The notes under the pieces are model-generated. The model was not told the origin of the DNA, ran no database searches, and saw only the letters and a list, made by a program, of their open reading frames with translations. This document shows, piece after piece, positions 31,419-44,870 of a DNA stretch of 64,000 bases. Position 1 is the first letter of the stretch. Each line of letters opens with the position of its first letter. Source of the DNA: Sialis fuliginosa (lineage: Eukaryota > Arthropoda > Insecta > Megaloptera > Sialidae). The translations under genes were made by a program, and so were the position numbers. Location: assembly GCA_961205875.1 (NCBI GenBank), contig OY540810.1, forward strand, positions 8,556,001 through 8,620,000. Reading direction: 5' to 3'.

Positions 31419-34386
31419 AACATATTTGACATCCTGTATAAACACAACTGTATATATACAATAATAGAAATCTTGTAAAAGGCAAGTCAAATTATGTATC
31501 TTGAAGATTTTCCTGAAAGAGCTTACACAGAGTAACTTGGACAAGCGTAAAAAAGAGCATTATTTTAAAAAGAGGGAAAATAAATATGCATACATACGAA
31601 AACAGGGATAGAAAAAAGGATGAATTTTTAAAATGTTTATATGCCAAACCTCGAAATGTATGTCTTAAGATTTGACATAGAAAGAAAAGAACCTTCTTAC
31701 ATTATTCTTATCGTGGTATTATATTTTAATGATACATATTTTTGTTTTCATCCAAATGTTATGTGTCATGAATAACTTAGATGTTATTTTACTGACGTTG
31801 TTTATTTTAGAAACATTGTTGTTATTATTATTATCCATCTCCTACAGGTTTACCATAGCATTTTTTATAAACAAATGTATTTATTATTTGTGTTTTCTTT
31901 TCATCAACAAGGAAGTAATGTTAATATCACATAACATATTTGAATACCAAATCTTTGTATATTAAATATTTGTTTAAGTCAATTTAAGATGTACCCAAAA
32001 GCGTTCGCAAAAAAAATTTCCAGTGAGGGAACAAAAGATATTGTTAATAAAAAATTGCAAAAAATACTTTTTTTCAAAATATTTTGTTAATTATCTGATA
32101 TAAAAACTGTAGAGAATTTATTATTCTACATGATTGTGATTTGATATTTTTTATGTACGTACAAACACTATTTTACGAAATAATACGCAAAAATTACTTT
32201 ACTAAACTTTGTCGCGCTGTAACTCGTAAAAAAATTAACTTGTGAAAAAATCGTTTGAAGTTTTCGCAAAGATAGCAACTAACAACACCCTTCCCAATCT
32301 CGCCAACTCAGCGGAATACTCAGGAGGCACCTCTAAAAACTTAAAAAGTAACTCAGTCTATGCATCTTGGATTCCGGGTGCAAGTTGAGTCAATGCAGTG
32401 GACATCTTCAGGGCTCTTCTAAAAGTTAACTTTTAGAAAAACCGCTGCAATTTGTAACGAAACGTTGGTCGAAAACACAACCAAATTGACGCGGTTTGTA
32501 TCCAGAAGCCATAATTCATATCTAGATCACCGCAGAAGCCTCAAAACTTATATAATTCAGTATATTTTTCCATTACAAAAGTACCTATTGACTGGACTGA
32601 TCAAACGACAAGACAAAAAAAACAGAAGGGAGGGGCAATCGTGTATATTTTTTTTAAATTGTGCTGAACAATTAGGTTAGCTTACAATACCGTAGTTTAG
32701 GTTACATTCCAGGGGGGAGAGACAAGTTCTAATGAATGTATAACAAATTAATTTTTTTTTTCAATATTAAATTATCTCAAAAATAATTCCAGTATGCCAA
32801 TTTGTGATGTAGAAGTTATGGTTTCAACTAAAATATCAAGCATACATTTATTCGTTAAATTATTTTCAATAATATCAAATCGAAGTACTTATATGTATAT
32901 AAAATATTTGGTACAATTGCAAACCTACCGATAATCTAAATGGTAATAGAGTCAACCACAACAAAACCAACATTTACATATGCTTGCTCTTTCGTCAAAC
33001 AAGCAACTCGCTCCGGATTCACCGCAAAATCTATAATCACTATCAAATCAATAAATCATATAGTCAGTGGCGTAGAATTGCAATATCAGCTCCAGCCAGA
33101 CAGATAGGTTTATATCTGTGTAAACTAACTAAGAGAAAATACCAAAGACAGGGTTGTTCAGAAGCCAAAAATATTAATTGTAAATAACATACAGAATTAA
33201 AAATTGATGGTTTTAGATGTAGACTTTTAGAAAGTTAAATATAATTTTTTTTAAATGTTGTGTGCCTCACCCATATAAGTACACACTTGAAGTGAAACTT
33301 CTTTTGTTTTCATTAACCATACAAGTTAAATAAATGAAGTAAACGATTATTAAACTCATCTCTATCTCACGCATAACCGACGTAAAGTAACTTGTACGCA
33401 TGTGATATTCATCCATCTTTCTCTTATATATTTACTCACGCATATATAGGCACATTGCACATTCACCTTAGCGTTTCATCTTTAAAATATATCGATTGTA
33501 ATATCTGTCGATTTTAAAATCTGAGGTTAATCTAATTCACTAATCTCGCTAAAGAAGTTTCACATCGAAATGTTTTTGATTTCTATTAAAAATCAATTAA
33601 ATGTCGATCAAATTTGTTGCTTCTTCAGTAAAATAAGGTCTACACAAATTAAAAATTTTCTAGGTACCTATGACAAATGATGTCCTTAATAAAATATCAA
33701 AAATACAAGGCTATAAGTCCCCGAAAAAATAAAAATATTGATAATTTTTCCAATAATATTTTCGCCATAAATAAAATGGAAACAATGATTTTGATAATTA
33801 CACCACTCATAATACTTAACTATCTATTTTAATATAATCATCGAATGTTTTGTCAAAACATCTGAACAAAATTAATCTAAAGTACCATTAACGAGAGTAC
33901 ATTGTATTTAATATTTATCTCTTCAGTAGATTAAGGACACCAACATCTTTGTTTCGCACATTTGCGCACGTAAATATTTATAATATATTAGGCACGTCTA
34001 TCAAACTTCATTTAGAATAATTAACCAACATGGCAAGTGACCTGTTTCCGCCATTTTGTAATCTACCTGGAATCAAACCTTCATGTGGGATGACATTTTG
34101 ACATTCGCACATCCCTCTCCCTCGCTTGCCTTATCTCACCAGTCATTTCACCATCCTGCAGCTTCTAAATCTATGTAAATTATTTATTTGCTTCAGTTTA
34201 CTTGCTATGAATTATTTATTCTTACTCTAGCCTGCTGAAAAACGTCTAAATGTAATTCTTTTAAAAATGAACTACAAATAACAACTGAAAATTTTATTTG
34301 GACATGTCATTCATTGCTGAGCAAATAACTCAGAAATGTATAATGTCGATTTATTGACAAAATAATAGAGGGGGGTGGGGTACAAA
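31419..34386. other. AT-rich intergenic stretch
   Basis: No supported gene. Contains a perfect palindrome (32417-32438), a CAGTGGCGTAGAATT hAT-like terminus at 33065, and a repeat fragment at about 33635-33745 related to 24345-24445. Open frames (for example 32465-32680) carry no recognisable motif. Confidence 0.45.
32417..32438. repeat. Perfect 22-bp palindrome
   Basis: CTAAAAGTTAACTTTTAG extended by TT/AA on each side, with no spacer. Embedded in slightly more GC-rich sequence (32290-32530) of unknown nature. Confidence 0.85.
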
Positions 34387-35037
34387 ATACTGTATTATAA
34401 TGAATTTGCTCTAGAGTGTCTAGGGAAAAGGTAAAGTTAAAATATAAATAACAGCCCATTGACAAGTTTAATATTAAGAGCAGTGGTGATAGGTGTACAG
34501 TAAAAAATGCATAAAATCTTTACATTATATAATATCTGTACATATACTTATACGGTAGAGTCTCTTTAAAAAAAGACATTAAAAAACATCAATTAAAATA
34601 GGTCAAACATTGTAAAAAGAATGTTAGTAAAAGAAAATTAGTTCAAAAATCTGAAAGAAATTGATGTAAAACTTAAAATAAATTTTATTGGAAAGTAACA
34701 ATATTTTTTTATCAGAATTATCATCATTATCTGAAAATACAACTCAGCATCGTTTGTGAACTGATGTAAAATCTTGTTAAACGAATATTTTAATAATAAC
34801 AATACGTTTACATTTTTAAATTCCTTGAATTGTCAGATTTTATTTATCGCCCAAAAGGGGTAATCCCTGAATTTGCATGAAAATCGCACCGCGTAACTTC
34901 AAATCCGCGTAAAGAGACCCTATTGTATATATTATCACTGCTCTAAAATCTCGAGCCAATTCATAATAATTTGACACCTCACAGATAGCGTTAGTTTTGT
35001 TTTTGCTTTAGAGTAAATTCTTTATAATATCCGACAT
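34387..35037. mobile_element. ATGTCCGG-ended TIR element (family B), interrupted
   Basis: The left end TATTATAATGAATTTGCTCT and the right end GAGTAAATTCTTTATAATAT + CCGACAT are inverted copies. Internal blocks AGCAGTGGTGATAGGTGTAC and CTCTAAAATCTCGAGCC match the second copy at 42348. A nested element (34555-34927) splits it. Confidence 0.6.
34555..34927. mobile_element. Nested TIR element, pogo/Tigger-like ends
   Basis: TAGAGTCTCTTTA at the left is mirrored by TAAAGAGACCCTA at the right. The right subterminal sequence reads inward as TTTACGCGGATTTGAAGTTA then CGCGGTGCGATTTT, a layout like pogo/Tigger-type Tc1/mariner ends. Comparison with the family B copy at 42348 places it as an insertion. 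No transposase coding was found. Confidence 0.5.
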
Positions 35038-35790
35038 AAGACATGGAAATGAGTCCTTTTGTGATTTAAAATCGGTTTCAGTCACCTGGCAAGCTTGTTT
35101 TTTGTAACCACGATAGTTATTAGCAATATTATAGAAGAGACAATTTTCAACGACTTTTGCCATTTTTTATTAATAGGCTGGTTTATTTAATCGTCTATTA
35201 ATTAAACCTTTAAATCAAATTCTGATATTGCTCAGAAAAAAGACTATTACCTACAAATAATTTATAAGATAATACGATACAAAAATCCTTCTACTTAAAA
35301 TGAATAATTAAAAAAAAATTTTAAATGAGCATTGATCCTGACCAAACAGATTTTATTTGGTTAAAATATTAGATTTTAGTAAATAGACGATACAAACAAA
35401 AGATTTCCTCTATCGCTTCAAACATTTTGTAAAAAAAGTACAAGCGCTAACATCACAGAGGTGGCCGCTTTTGTCAAGGATAGGTAATTTGATTAATCTG
35501 CCCATTGTTGTAGGAACTATGGCAGTAAATAGTTTGACACATACGTACATACACATATATGTGTCTATATACATACATACGTGCTCATTTGCGAGAGAGG
35601 CTTTAGAACACAGAAGTTACATTACTATTGTAGGGGAATATACGAGAGTTGCTAATTTACCCTAGAGGGATTCATATATCAAATTATACCACTCATGTTT
35701 TCGTGATTTTAACCCAAATGAAATGCATGTATGCATAATTATATTATATATATTATATCATATTCCATTACACCCTGTATATAGAATTCA
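35038..35790. other. AT-rich stretch with (ACAT)n-like tract
   Basis: A degenerate ACAT/ATAC microsatellite lies at about 35537-35581. ACACCCTGTATATAG at 35770 resembles a decayed mariner-type terminus. No gene seen. Confidence 0.45.
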
Positions 35791-35794
35791 TTAA

Positions 35795-36125
35795 GGGGGA
35801 AAGCCACTCTGACGGAAAAAGAAATTGATTTTTTTGGTGCATTTTTTAAAATATATATGACACTTGGAAAACTTTAAACGCGTTATTTTGGAACGACTTT
35901 TTTCGACCTTGTTCCAGCGATTCCTCAAAGACCGATTAAAATTTTTTGGTCGTCACATCGAGGTTCTTAACATTGTAAATTTTTAATACTTTTCAATAAA
36001 AATTGATACTAAATAAGTTGAATATATACTAAATAAAATGTCCTGTACCCGACCTTAAAATATATGTGTGTGAAAAAATTCCCAAACATTGACAATCTTT
36101 TTACACGTCGCAATGGCTTTCCCTC
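35795..36125. mobile_element. TTAA-flanked TIR element
   Basis: TTAA occurs on both flanks (35791-35794 and 36126-36129). The inverted ends are GGGGGAAAGCCACTCTGACG and, read inward from the right, GAGGGAAAGCCATTGCGACG. TTAA targeting suggests a piggyBac-type element. 331 bp, non-coding. Confidence 0.65.
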
Positions 36126-36172
36126 TTAACCCTTTGAGTCCCACCAGGACAATACGTCCCACAAGCAGATTT
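36126..36172 (+). mobile_element. piggyBac-like terminus sharing the same TTAA
   Basis: TTAA is followed by CCCTTTGAGTCCCACCAGGA, with the CCYT start of piggyBac-type TIRs. It uses the same TTAA that bounds the element on its left. No convincing partner end is found (CAGGG+TTAA at 38261-38269 is only a weak candidate). Confidence 0.35.
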
Positions 36173-37055
36173 AAAAAAACTGATTTTCTTCATGTTCGGA
36201 ACATATAATCCCTTCGTAAAATAACTCATTTGAGAAAAAAATAGTTCGTTACTCAATGTCAAATAAAACATAAATTAAAATGATTGTCTCTAATTGCAAA
36301 CATAAAAACCTAAAATACGAATGAAACCATCAAAAAATATTTTTATTTTTTACAAGCAAATAAAAAAAACACGCAAATAAAAATTATTAAACATTTCTAC
36401 ATGAGCTACCACTTAATGTAAAACAAATATATACACAAATTTAAATACAAAAAAAAATCATCTCATCGTATGCTGCAAAATCCAAACATAATAAAACCTG
36501 ATTTTCAAACGTAATATTCCCTGTTCAAATGCGAAAAGTGGTTACATTCTAAAATTAAACTCTATGTGAATACCGAAAGGTGGTAACACATATATTCATC
36601 CTATGTACATATTAATCATATTTTGATAATTTCGTTCTCTATGAGAAATGTAGATGGGTTTGCATGAAAACATTTTGTTTTAATAATTTCATGTTAAATT
36701 TCAGTATTTTTACAAATGTATTTTTCATAATTAGTCCAATGATAATATGAACATGGATTATTTAAACACGCGTACAAAAAAGCATTAACATTTATTTATA
36801 TTTTTAATATATAATTTAATTAATTTAATTACTACATTTTATATACCCAGCCTTTGATTTTTACATACGTATAATTTCACTGTTTATAATAACATTATAT
36901 GGTATGTATTTCAATTTAAATATTTTCAATTTTTGTGTTTACAATACAACATTCATTCAAATTAAAATTATTTTAATTAATATCTACGACAACCCTATCA
37001 GTATCTCGTGGAAGAACTGTCGGTTGCTCAATTATTTTTTTAATTCTAGTCAATA
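36173..37055. other. AT-rich intergenic stretch
   Basis: Nothing recognised. Confidence 0.45.
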
Positions 37056-37565
37056 AAGTACTGGAACCAGTCATATATCATACCCCAGTGTTAGATTCTT
37101 GTTTAATTAAATGTACTAACAATAAATTAGAAATATTTGTTGATATTTGATTACTGCCATTACTGAATCATAATCTATAGACGCTTAACTATAAAACAGG
37201 TTAATTTGATGACTGGGTGTTAAAATAGTGGACATTTAAAGTAACTATCGGTTTATAATCTACTTATTATTATTATTATATTATCATAGCATCTGCTTTA
37301 CATTGTTTAAAATTTTACCATTCTTTATTTTACAACTTTTGTGTCGTATTACTTATCATTTTTTTATCATTAACAAGTATCCATCACTAGATACCCATTA
37401 CTGGTTTTACTTTATTCATTACTGGAGAAAAAACATAAACAAAATAAAAGGCTATAATTTAAAAAAATAATGCCCAGGCGGAAAAACCTACGGTACGCCA
37501 CTGTTACCAAATAATTAAATTTGAAAAGTAGCCCCCACGCTTATAGAGTTTGGAGACCATTGCCT
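37056..37565. repeat. hAT-internal repeat, copy 2, with hAT termini at its right
   Basis: Up to about 37450 it follows the interior of 42631-43553 (GTACTGG, GTTTAATTAAATGTACTAAC, CCATTACTGGAG). Then come TACGGTACGCCACTG (a hAT terminus, CAGTGGCGTACCG on the minus strand, at about 37488-37502) and AGTTTGGAGACCATTG (another hAT-like terminus, at about 37549-37563). This looks like a composite of two hAT elements. Confidence 0.5.
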
Positions 37566-38839
37566 TAAACTAAGGCAATATCGTGTTCAACTAGTTCCCC
37601 ATCACCTTCAGCTGCAAATGCTCATGAATGTTAATCAAACTGCAAGTTTGATTATACACATGCATCCCAAAGCAATTTGAAATACGTACGTATAGCAATA
37701 TAGGTAACCAATACAGTGAATATTTATTAAATAGGTATGTAAATTGACAAATATATACCTATAACAGTTAATTAATCAATGACCTCATATATTTTGCCAG
37801 CCATTTCAATTTTGTAAACCAAGGTAAATCAACTGTGAAAACTTAAATTTATTTCAATTTATATGTTTACACGCCACTGACTTCCAAGCACAGTATTATC
37901 AACTACTTTGAAATCATGATATGAAAAATGGCACACGTCAAAATGGAAATTTATTCTTCAATTTCGTACGATTACCGACACGATCGGCAAAGAGTAAATT
38001 TCGTAAATCGTTTAAAACATTTCCAGAATTGATACTGGTTTACAAAAAAAAACTTTTTTTCGACGCTATATGTACATACTCTACATGAAAAGTAGCCTAA
38101 AGATCAACAGGTATCCAAAAATACATCACGTTTTTTGTACCGGCGAAAATAAGTTTTATCTCTTGTAGATATTCTACGTGGAGAGAAAAAAGTTGATAAA
38201 TCACGTAAATGGTAAAGCATTTTTCATTTTTATAGCGAATGAGTGCGTGAAATCTACAGGGTTAAGGGAAAATGGTTGATGTAAAGTCGTTATTGCATAG
38301 TGCGGATTTTCTTTATAACATAAATACATCTTCCCAAAGTTACACGCCATTTTTATTATTTCTTAGATGCATTGTTGTCAGGTAATTTAATTTTAGAAAG
38401 TGAGTTCAAATTTGCTATTATTGCGTATTATAATTTAAAATATGAAAGAATGCCAAAAATTCTTTCAAAATCCACTGCATTTCTATTATTTTTTTAAATA
38501 AAATGAACGAGTTTTAGAACTCACCTCTTATATGTATATTACTTTATTATTGTCAAGAAGTTATATTATATAACCATTGTCAATCAATACTTGCTAATCA
38601 ATACTAATATACAATTGAGTCATATCAGGTATGTAAATTTTCAGTATTCTGTACCAAAATCGGGAAAAGGAAAACTTATAGCATCAACACTGTGTCTATC
38701 GCAGTTTTCTAACCTATCTATTGAAAATGGTAAATTAAAGACAAAGTATCTAGCTATTACCGGCGACATCGTTCGCATGAAAATTAGGTTAGTAAGGAGC
38801 TGACAGACATAAAACTCATGAAGAATTAGAAGAAGAAGA
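37566..38839. other. AT-rich intergenic stretch
   Basis: No gene recognised. The 70-codon open frame at 38591-38803 has no known motif and no splice context. Confidence 0.45.
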
Positions 38840-39055
38840 AGGTTGGGTAATACAGATTACTGTTATGATAGTCGATAAAACAGGTCGTGCGTACAAATGT
38901 CACACATCATTGTTTTAATCTAAAGTAATTGTATAAGTAATAAATGTTCGGGATACAAAATAGCCTATGTCTACCCACAGAATGCAAGCTATCTCCCTGC
39001 CAAATTTCATCAAGATCGGTATAGTGGTTTAGCTTCGCATTTATAATAGACCTGA
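38840..39055 (-). mobile_element. Helitron-derived fragment (5' part)
   Basis: Minus-strand copy of the sequence at 1750-2027 and 62515-62740: GTAATACAGATTACTGTTAT, a GTACAAATGTCACACA block, CTGCCAAATTTCATCAAGAT, then GCATTTATAATA. It stops short of the terminal TC. Confidence 0.55.
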
Positions 39056-39097
39056 GTTAGAAAAATAAAACTTTAAGTTTTTTGCGTTTTTTAAAGG

Positions 39098-39190
39098 GAG
39101 GCAAATGGGGTAACAACTTTTTTTAATTCAATCCCGGAGAGTGGGGTATAAAATGAAAGATAATTCAAGAAAGTTTCTTATTATTACAAT
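39098..39190 (+). repeat. Interspersed repeat pair, copy 1
   Basis: Shares ATTCAATCCCGG, AGTGGG-TAT-AAATGAAAG and GATAATTCAA in order with 41996-42090. Confidence 0.45.
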
Positions 39191-39923
39191 CTTCATTTAA
39201 GAAATTTGTAATTGTATCCGAATATAAAAGTGAGAAAAGTTTGAAAAAATTGAGAATATGTTATATAATTATGCAGAAATCACAAAAAAATTATCAGCAA
39301 TCGCCTCACTTACATTTTTTTTTTTTTTCGAAAAAACTGTGGAGCTTTAGTTTCTAATAGACAAACTATTAAATATAACTTGTGGAGGATCTTAAATGCT
39401 AAAATTAAATTAAACTATCGAATAAATGAATACGATACGGGACACTAGTACACGAAACTCGACTCGCATTGACAATTTATTTTCTGTAAACCTTATCATA
39501 CCTGTCAGAAACATCATTACAAAAAAATATATTACTTTATCAGTATATATGACACAAATGCTCAATAACTGATATAGAATAAAGTGGCCAAGTATGATGA
39601 AATTGGAGTTTATTTCTGTTCCAAGAAGAGAAAATATTTTTTATAAAATTGGACTTATTTATCGTAAAATATTATACTTATATTTTACACATGATGGAAT
39701 TTCCCGTAGTGAAAAATATTGAGAGCTTCATAAATTTTACTTTAATAAGCGCAGAAGTCGAACATCTTTATAACACTTCTGTCCAGGGACGGACTCTATA
39801 TGTTACATCGTATAACATTATTACCGTTATAACTTATTTGGTCACAACACACACATGTTGGTTTTATAAATATGAAAATATATGAATAAACAAACAATAT
39901 CTTGATCTTGATATTATAAATAA
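39191..39923. other. AT-rich intergenic stretch
   Basis: No supported gene. The 78-codon open frame at 39649-39885 is AT-biased and motif-free. Confidence 0.45.
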
Positions 39924-40177
39924 ATGTCCGATATTATCAACCAATTAAATGCTCCTTTAGCGCTAAATGCTCCTTTAAAGTATTTTTGGTGTATTACTAA
40001 CGTGATTTAAATCAATATGCTCTCAATGAAAAATGTACATAATTTGTGTTGTAAAAATATAGTACAGAAAATTAAAAATCCCTTAAAATAAATTAAATTA
40101 ATTAAATGTTTGGTTCTGTTGATAATACGAAAGTTAGTTAATGGAAGCATTTAGTTAAACTTGGTAATACTGGGCGT
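39924..40177. mobile_element. Family C MITE, copy 2
   Basis: Left terminus ATGTCCGATATTATCAACCA and AATTAAATGCTCCTTTA. The right terminus (TTGGTAATACTGGGCGT) is a diverged mirror. About 254 bp, non-coding. Confidence 0.6.
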
Positions 40178-42347
40178 AAATATAATACATTCTCGAGAAA
40201 AAAATTTAGATCTGAAGTGATCAAATTAAATCTTGATAGATCTGTATTTTGAAATAAAATCATATCTGTTCACTGGTTTTTGATCTTGACAGACCTGCAA
40301 AGATCTCTGAAGATGGTGTCTTTTATTGTGAAATTCATTTTTAGCGCTCAAAAATACGTAAGAAAAACATAGACCGCAAGACTTTTCCAACCTCGCAATA
40401 TCGAAGATACGAAAAGCTTTGTGATTGTTTAGGGTCTGGCTTTAGGATGGTCCTATTTCAAAATCATCAAAGTTGTGTGTAAGAGGGAGAGGTGACATCC
40501 CAAAATATTATTTTTTTCAAGATATTTCAAGAACGACACATGTTACGTGAATATTGTATAGAATCTTTTTTCTAGAGCATTCAATTTCCTATTATATAGG
40601 TCTACAACGTTTATTGTAAAATATTCCCTTACAAATATTTATCTTATTTTGCTTTAAAAAATCGTTCTTTGTTTTTTTAAATTGATATTAACTTTGACAT
40701 ATTAAATGTCATTTTGACGTTTTAAATGTCATTTTGACGTTTGTATAAATTTAGATTAAGATTAAAATTGTCAAAAAATTAAAAATATAAATTTCGAACT
40801 AATATTTTTTAGTAAAATTGTATAAAAATTAAATGGTTAACCAATGCCAGGCAATTTATCTGAACATTTTTTCGGTTTTTATTTAAATTGTTCACCTTTG
40901 GTGAATTTAGCACAAGGAAGCACTGTGTATTTACTTGGAAGATGTTTTTTTATAGGGCTTTATTTTTATTATTATTTAACGAAACATTTTCTTGTTGATC
41001 GTACTGAGAAGTTTTTTATGTAAGGCGTATAAGTTACGTTATTTTTCAGTCAATTAACAAGCCTGTTATATTTTTGTGACTACAACAATATGTTTCATTA
41101 AAGCACATTTAGTGGCAAATATAACTGAGGTGTTGATTGAAACAACGAGACCGATGCCAATTGAAACATTGCATTAGATAAATCCGACGAAATTTTGAAA
41201 AGTGTTACGATGTGTTTATTGTTGTGAGCATTATTCAAATGTGATTCAAATAGACATAAAAAATGGCTACAATTTATCCAGTGTAAATATTAGATGTTTA
41301 TTTTACTCGTTTGTTAATAACGGTCGACATTTTGTTTTATTATTTGTTTAAATTGCCACAGCCTTCTAGTTAAGATTTGGCATTGTTATTGGTATATGTC
41401 GTCGCCTATGTCGTTGGTGGTAGCGACGAAAATCGAAACTAACATGATCGAGTCAATTGTCATGTAACCTAACTTAACCAATGTTTAATAAACAATTTTA
41501 TCAGTGATTATATACGTTTAACAATTAGAGTATTTAATTTCTTTTATCAAGAAATAAGTATAATTCTTCAAAACAATTTCCCATTTTAATTAAACACATT
41601 TTTAAAATTAACAACTGACATCTGGTCCGATAGGAATAGTTCCATTTTTCACCACACCGTGGCCTACGATCAAAGACATACCAAATAATACCAATGCAAT
41701 AGTAAAAATGAAATTTAAAGTTTTTGTCAATTTTTAACTCACATAAACCCAACTTTTAAATTTACCTTTCGAAATGAATATTGCACTCACTCATTTTTAA
41801 TTTTAATTTGTTAATAATATTACGTTTTAACAGCTTTAATTTCAACAATGAAACTATTTTTTGAAATAACATGTTAGTTAATATTAGTTATTAATTTCGA
41901 TAGATGGTAGCATTTTGAAATATTAACAAAAAAAAACTAAATCAGGTTTTCAAACCGTCCTATATATAGGGGCATATGTATATGAGTTAAAGAGTGAAAA
42001 TGGGTTAACAATATTTTTTATTCAATCCCGGCAAGTGGGATATCAAATGAAAGCTGATAATTCAAATAATTTAAACATATAAATATTTTCAAAAAAATCG
42101 TAAAAAATTTTAAATGGAATTATTAAGGCATGTTACATCCCATAAATTATTGGAAGTATTATCATCGTTAAAATTTAAAAATCTACATCAACCCCTACAA
42201 ACCCCTACGATTATTATGCTAAAGTAGCGATATGTGTTTAAATTAAACACAAAATATCTCATAAACACTGATTTTACAACACCGTGATTTCTAACAGTAT
42301 CGGTTTTTATCGTCTCTTTTAAAATGAGGGTTACGACCTATTAGAAT
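40178..42347. other. AT-rich intergenic stretch
   Basis: No gene supported. Holds the second copy of a short interspersed repeat at 41996-42090 (see 39098). Confidence 0.45.
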
Positions 42348-43582
42348 TATTTCCGGTATTATAAAGAATTTGCTCTCGGGCAAAAGCTTAGCTAACGCTA
42401 TCTGCGGAGTATCAAATATAAATAATAGCCTACTGACGGTTTTAATTAATGGTATGTTTTATCTGAATATCCTTAACGTAACGACCTAAAAGCAGTAGTG
42501 ACAAGTGTACAGCATAAAATGCGTATCATTTACATTATTTTACATTTATTACCATTGCTCTAAAATCTCGAGCTAATTCATAACGATTTTACACCTTGCA
42601 GACAACATTAACTTAGCCTTTGCTCTAGAGCAGCAGTCGACAAACTATGGCTCTTTAGGTACGTACATGTAGCATTGAAGAACTCAAATTGAAAGTAAAG
42701 TAAAAAAAATAGTTTAAGTAATCGCTTTTCAACGTGAATCTCAATAAAAGTAAATTGAGGAGTCAAATTTAAAATACATATATAGACTACATAGTTACAT
42801 ATCGGACATACAAAAACATTCTCGCGTTGGTTCAAATCAATACGAGCATTGAGTCATTTCTTTACAAAAATGTAGTGCACGGATTTTATTTTTATTTTAT
42901 AATAAAGTACTGGCGCCAGTCTTAGATATAACCCCAGTAATGACTATTTTTAATTAAATGTACTGAATTAGAAATATTTGTTGATATTTGATTACTACCA
43001 TTTCTGAATATTAATCTATATATATTTAACTTACAGCGTGATTTGATGATAATCGGCCAATAGGTATTAAAATGGTAGACATTTAAACTAATAAGTATAA
43101 TTTAATAATTAATTATTATATTATCATAACAACTCATTTACATTGTTTCAAATTTGACGATTCTTTCTTTTATATCTTTACGTACTTATCATTTTGTAAT
43201 CATTAGCAAGTGTCCATCACTGCGTCCTAACTACTGGTTTTACTTTATCCATTACTGGAGAAAAAACATAAACAAAATAAAAGGCTATAATTTAAAAAAC
43301 AAACTATATTTGTGGACTTTGGTAATTAAATTTACTAAATAAAGAGTTACTTTTTTTATTAGTAACATGAGTATATGAGAATTACAAAAAAAAGCCCGTC
43401 AATCACAGAAACAGTAAACTTTCTTCTTATAGCGACCATAACTGGTGACAGTACCTTATAATAATAATTCCTTTAAACCCTTATTTACAAAAAATATTTT
43501 TTTTTATGAGAGACAGATTTAGCTCTTCTTTTGCAAAAGTTTGCCGACCCTTACTCTAGAGCAAATTCTTTATAAACCCTTA
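42348..43582. mobile_element. ATGTCCGG-ended TIR element (family B), split by a hAT insertion
   Basis: The left end TTTCCGGTATTATAAAGAAT + TTGCTCT matches the inverted right end AGAGCAAATTCTTTATAAAC. The outermost right bases are decayed. Internal blocks (GAGCTAATTCATAACGATTT, CAGTAGTGACAAGTGTAC) match 34387-35037. The hAT at 42631-43553 lies close to the right terminus. Without it the host is roughly 300 bp. Confidence 0.65.
42631..43553. mobile_element. Non-autonomous hAT with perfect 8-bp TSD
   Basis: Flanked by CTCTAGAG on both sides (42623-42630 and 43554-43561). Ends: CAGCAGTCGACAAACTATGG on the left; read inward from the right, TAAGGGTCGGCAAACTTTTG. The 8-bp duplication and 'GTCGGCAAACT' ends are hAT hallmarks. 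It is 923 bp without transposase coding. Its interior defines the repeat family also present at 23398-23910 and 37056-37450. Confidence 0.85.
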
Positions 43583-44870
43583 CAATAATTAATCGATATA
43601 TTATTATAATTAATTCTATATCATGCTTGTACCTATGATCTAAAGAATTAATAAAGATTATTATTATTATTATTATACAATAGTAAGTATATTAAACATA
43701 TTGAAACCACTAGTGTAAATAAATAATAAAACTGAAACTCATTCGGATTCATGCTATTAAAAAATTCTTTAAAAAAACAGCATACAATGAATCACCCCAG
43801 CACCGACTCTGGCATACTATTATAAATGCATATATATGCTGATACACATCACAAATGTATGTATGTATGTACACAGACAGTGTATAGGTGTTTTGAAGAG
43901 CTGAATACAACCACGGACTACCCTACACAGATGTTTACAGCATCATAAAATAGGGTAGACGCGAGCAAATTATGATGGTGCAGCTCCAAGAGCTATTAAC
44001 GAGTGTACCCTTCGTCCTGTACACGGGCCCACACCACGCACACCTACCCAACGTGCCCCGCCAACATCGCTCATACCTGTATACACACACACCGGGTGAG
44101 TGTGTGTGTGGACATGCAATATAATGAGCGACATTGCAGCTTATTGTTACTGTAATGTATAATGTATTTTCCACAAACAAAGTGAGCATCACAGGTTATA
44201 ATTTTTATGTCCGTTTTTCCCTAGTTCGACATTTCAACAGTTTGACAGATGAAATGTTGTTGGTTTAATGTTTTTTGGGTGGTTTTATTTGTAAATAATC
44301 TCACTTAATTGTTTTTTGACTAGCCTATGTTTAAAATATATATGGGTATCGATTTGTTTCCACTTTAGAATTCCATTTCCATGGAAGTATTGATGCATTA
44401 CTTAATAAATATTATCTGTTATACTATGATAGTATAGTACAACAGTTTGTTTTGTTTAATTTAGTTGAATATGAATGCACATATTTTGTTTGGAATTTAC
44501 ATCTACTTATCTACTTATCCATTTCTATGTAATTGTATTTTCAATGTATGTACATATGTAAATATATACATGATGCATACATTGATTGTACATGCGATAA
44601 TGTATATGAGATATTACATTCATGTATTCACTAATAGATAAAGTAAAATTCAATAGTAAAGTAAATGCAGTCATGCATAAATGTTTTATTTTTATTTGTT
44701 TGTGTATCTAAACATTCTACGATCAAAAGAAAGATATTCAAGAGTCTAGTCTCAATAATCTTATTATATATCTTATGGTATGTGCTATTAGTACATAATG
44801 GCAAATAACATAGATTGGTTATAAAATATAATACATATTCAAATGTTATGACAGAATTTTCATTTTTTAG
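43583..44870. other. Intergenic stretch with microsatellites
   Basis: Contains (ATT)n near 43655-43675, (ATGT)n near 43856-43871 and (GT)n near 44099-44110. A somewhat more GC-rich patch lies at 43960-44100. No gene supported. Confidence 0.5.

Noticed and set aside
36126..38269. A 2.1-kb piggyBac element between TTAACCCTTTGAG and CAGGGTTAA
   Set aside because: Only the first four TIR bases agree and no transposase coding lies between, so the two ends are probably unrelated.
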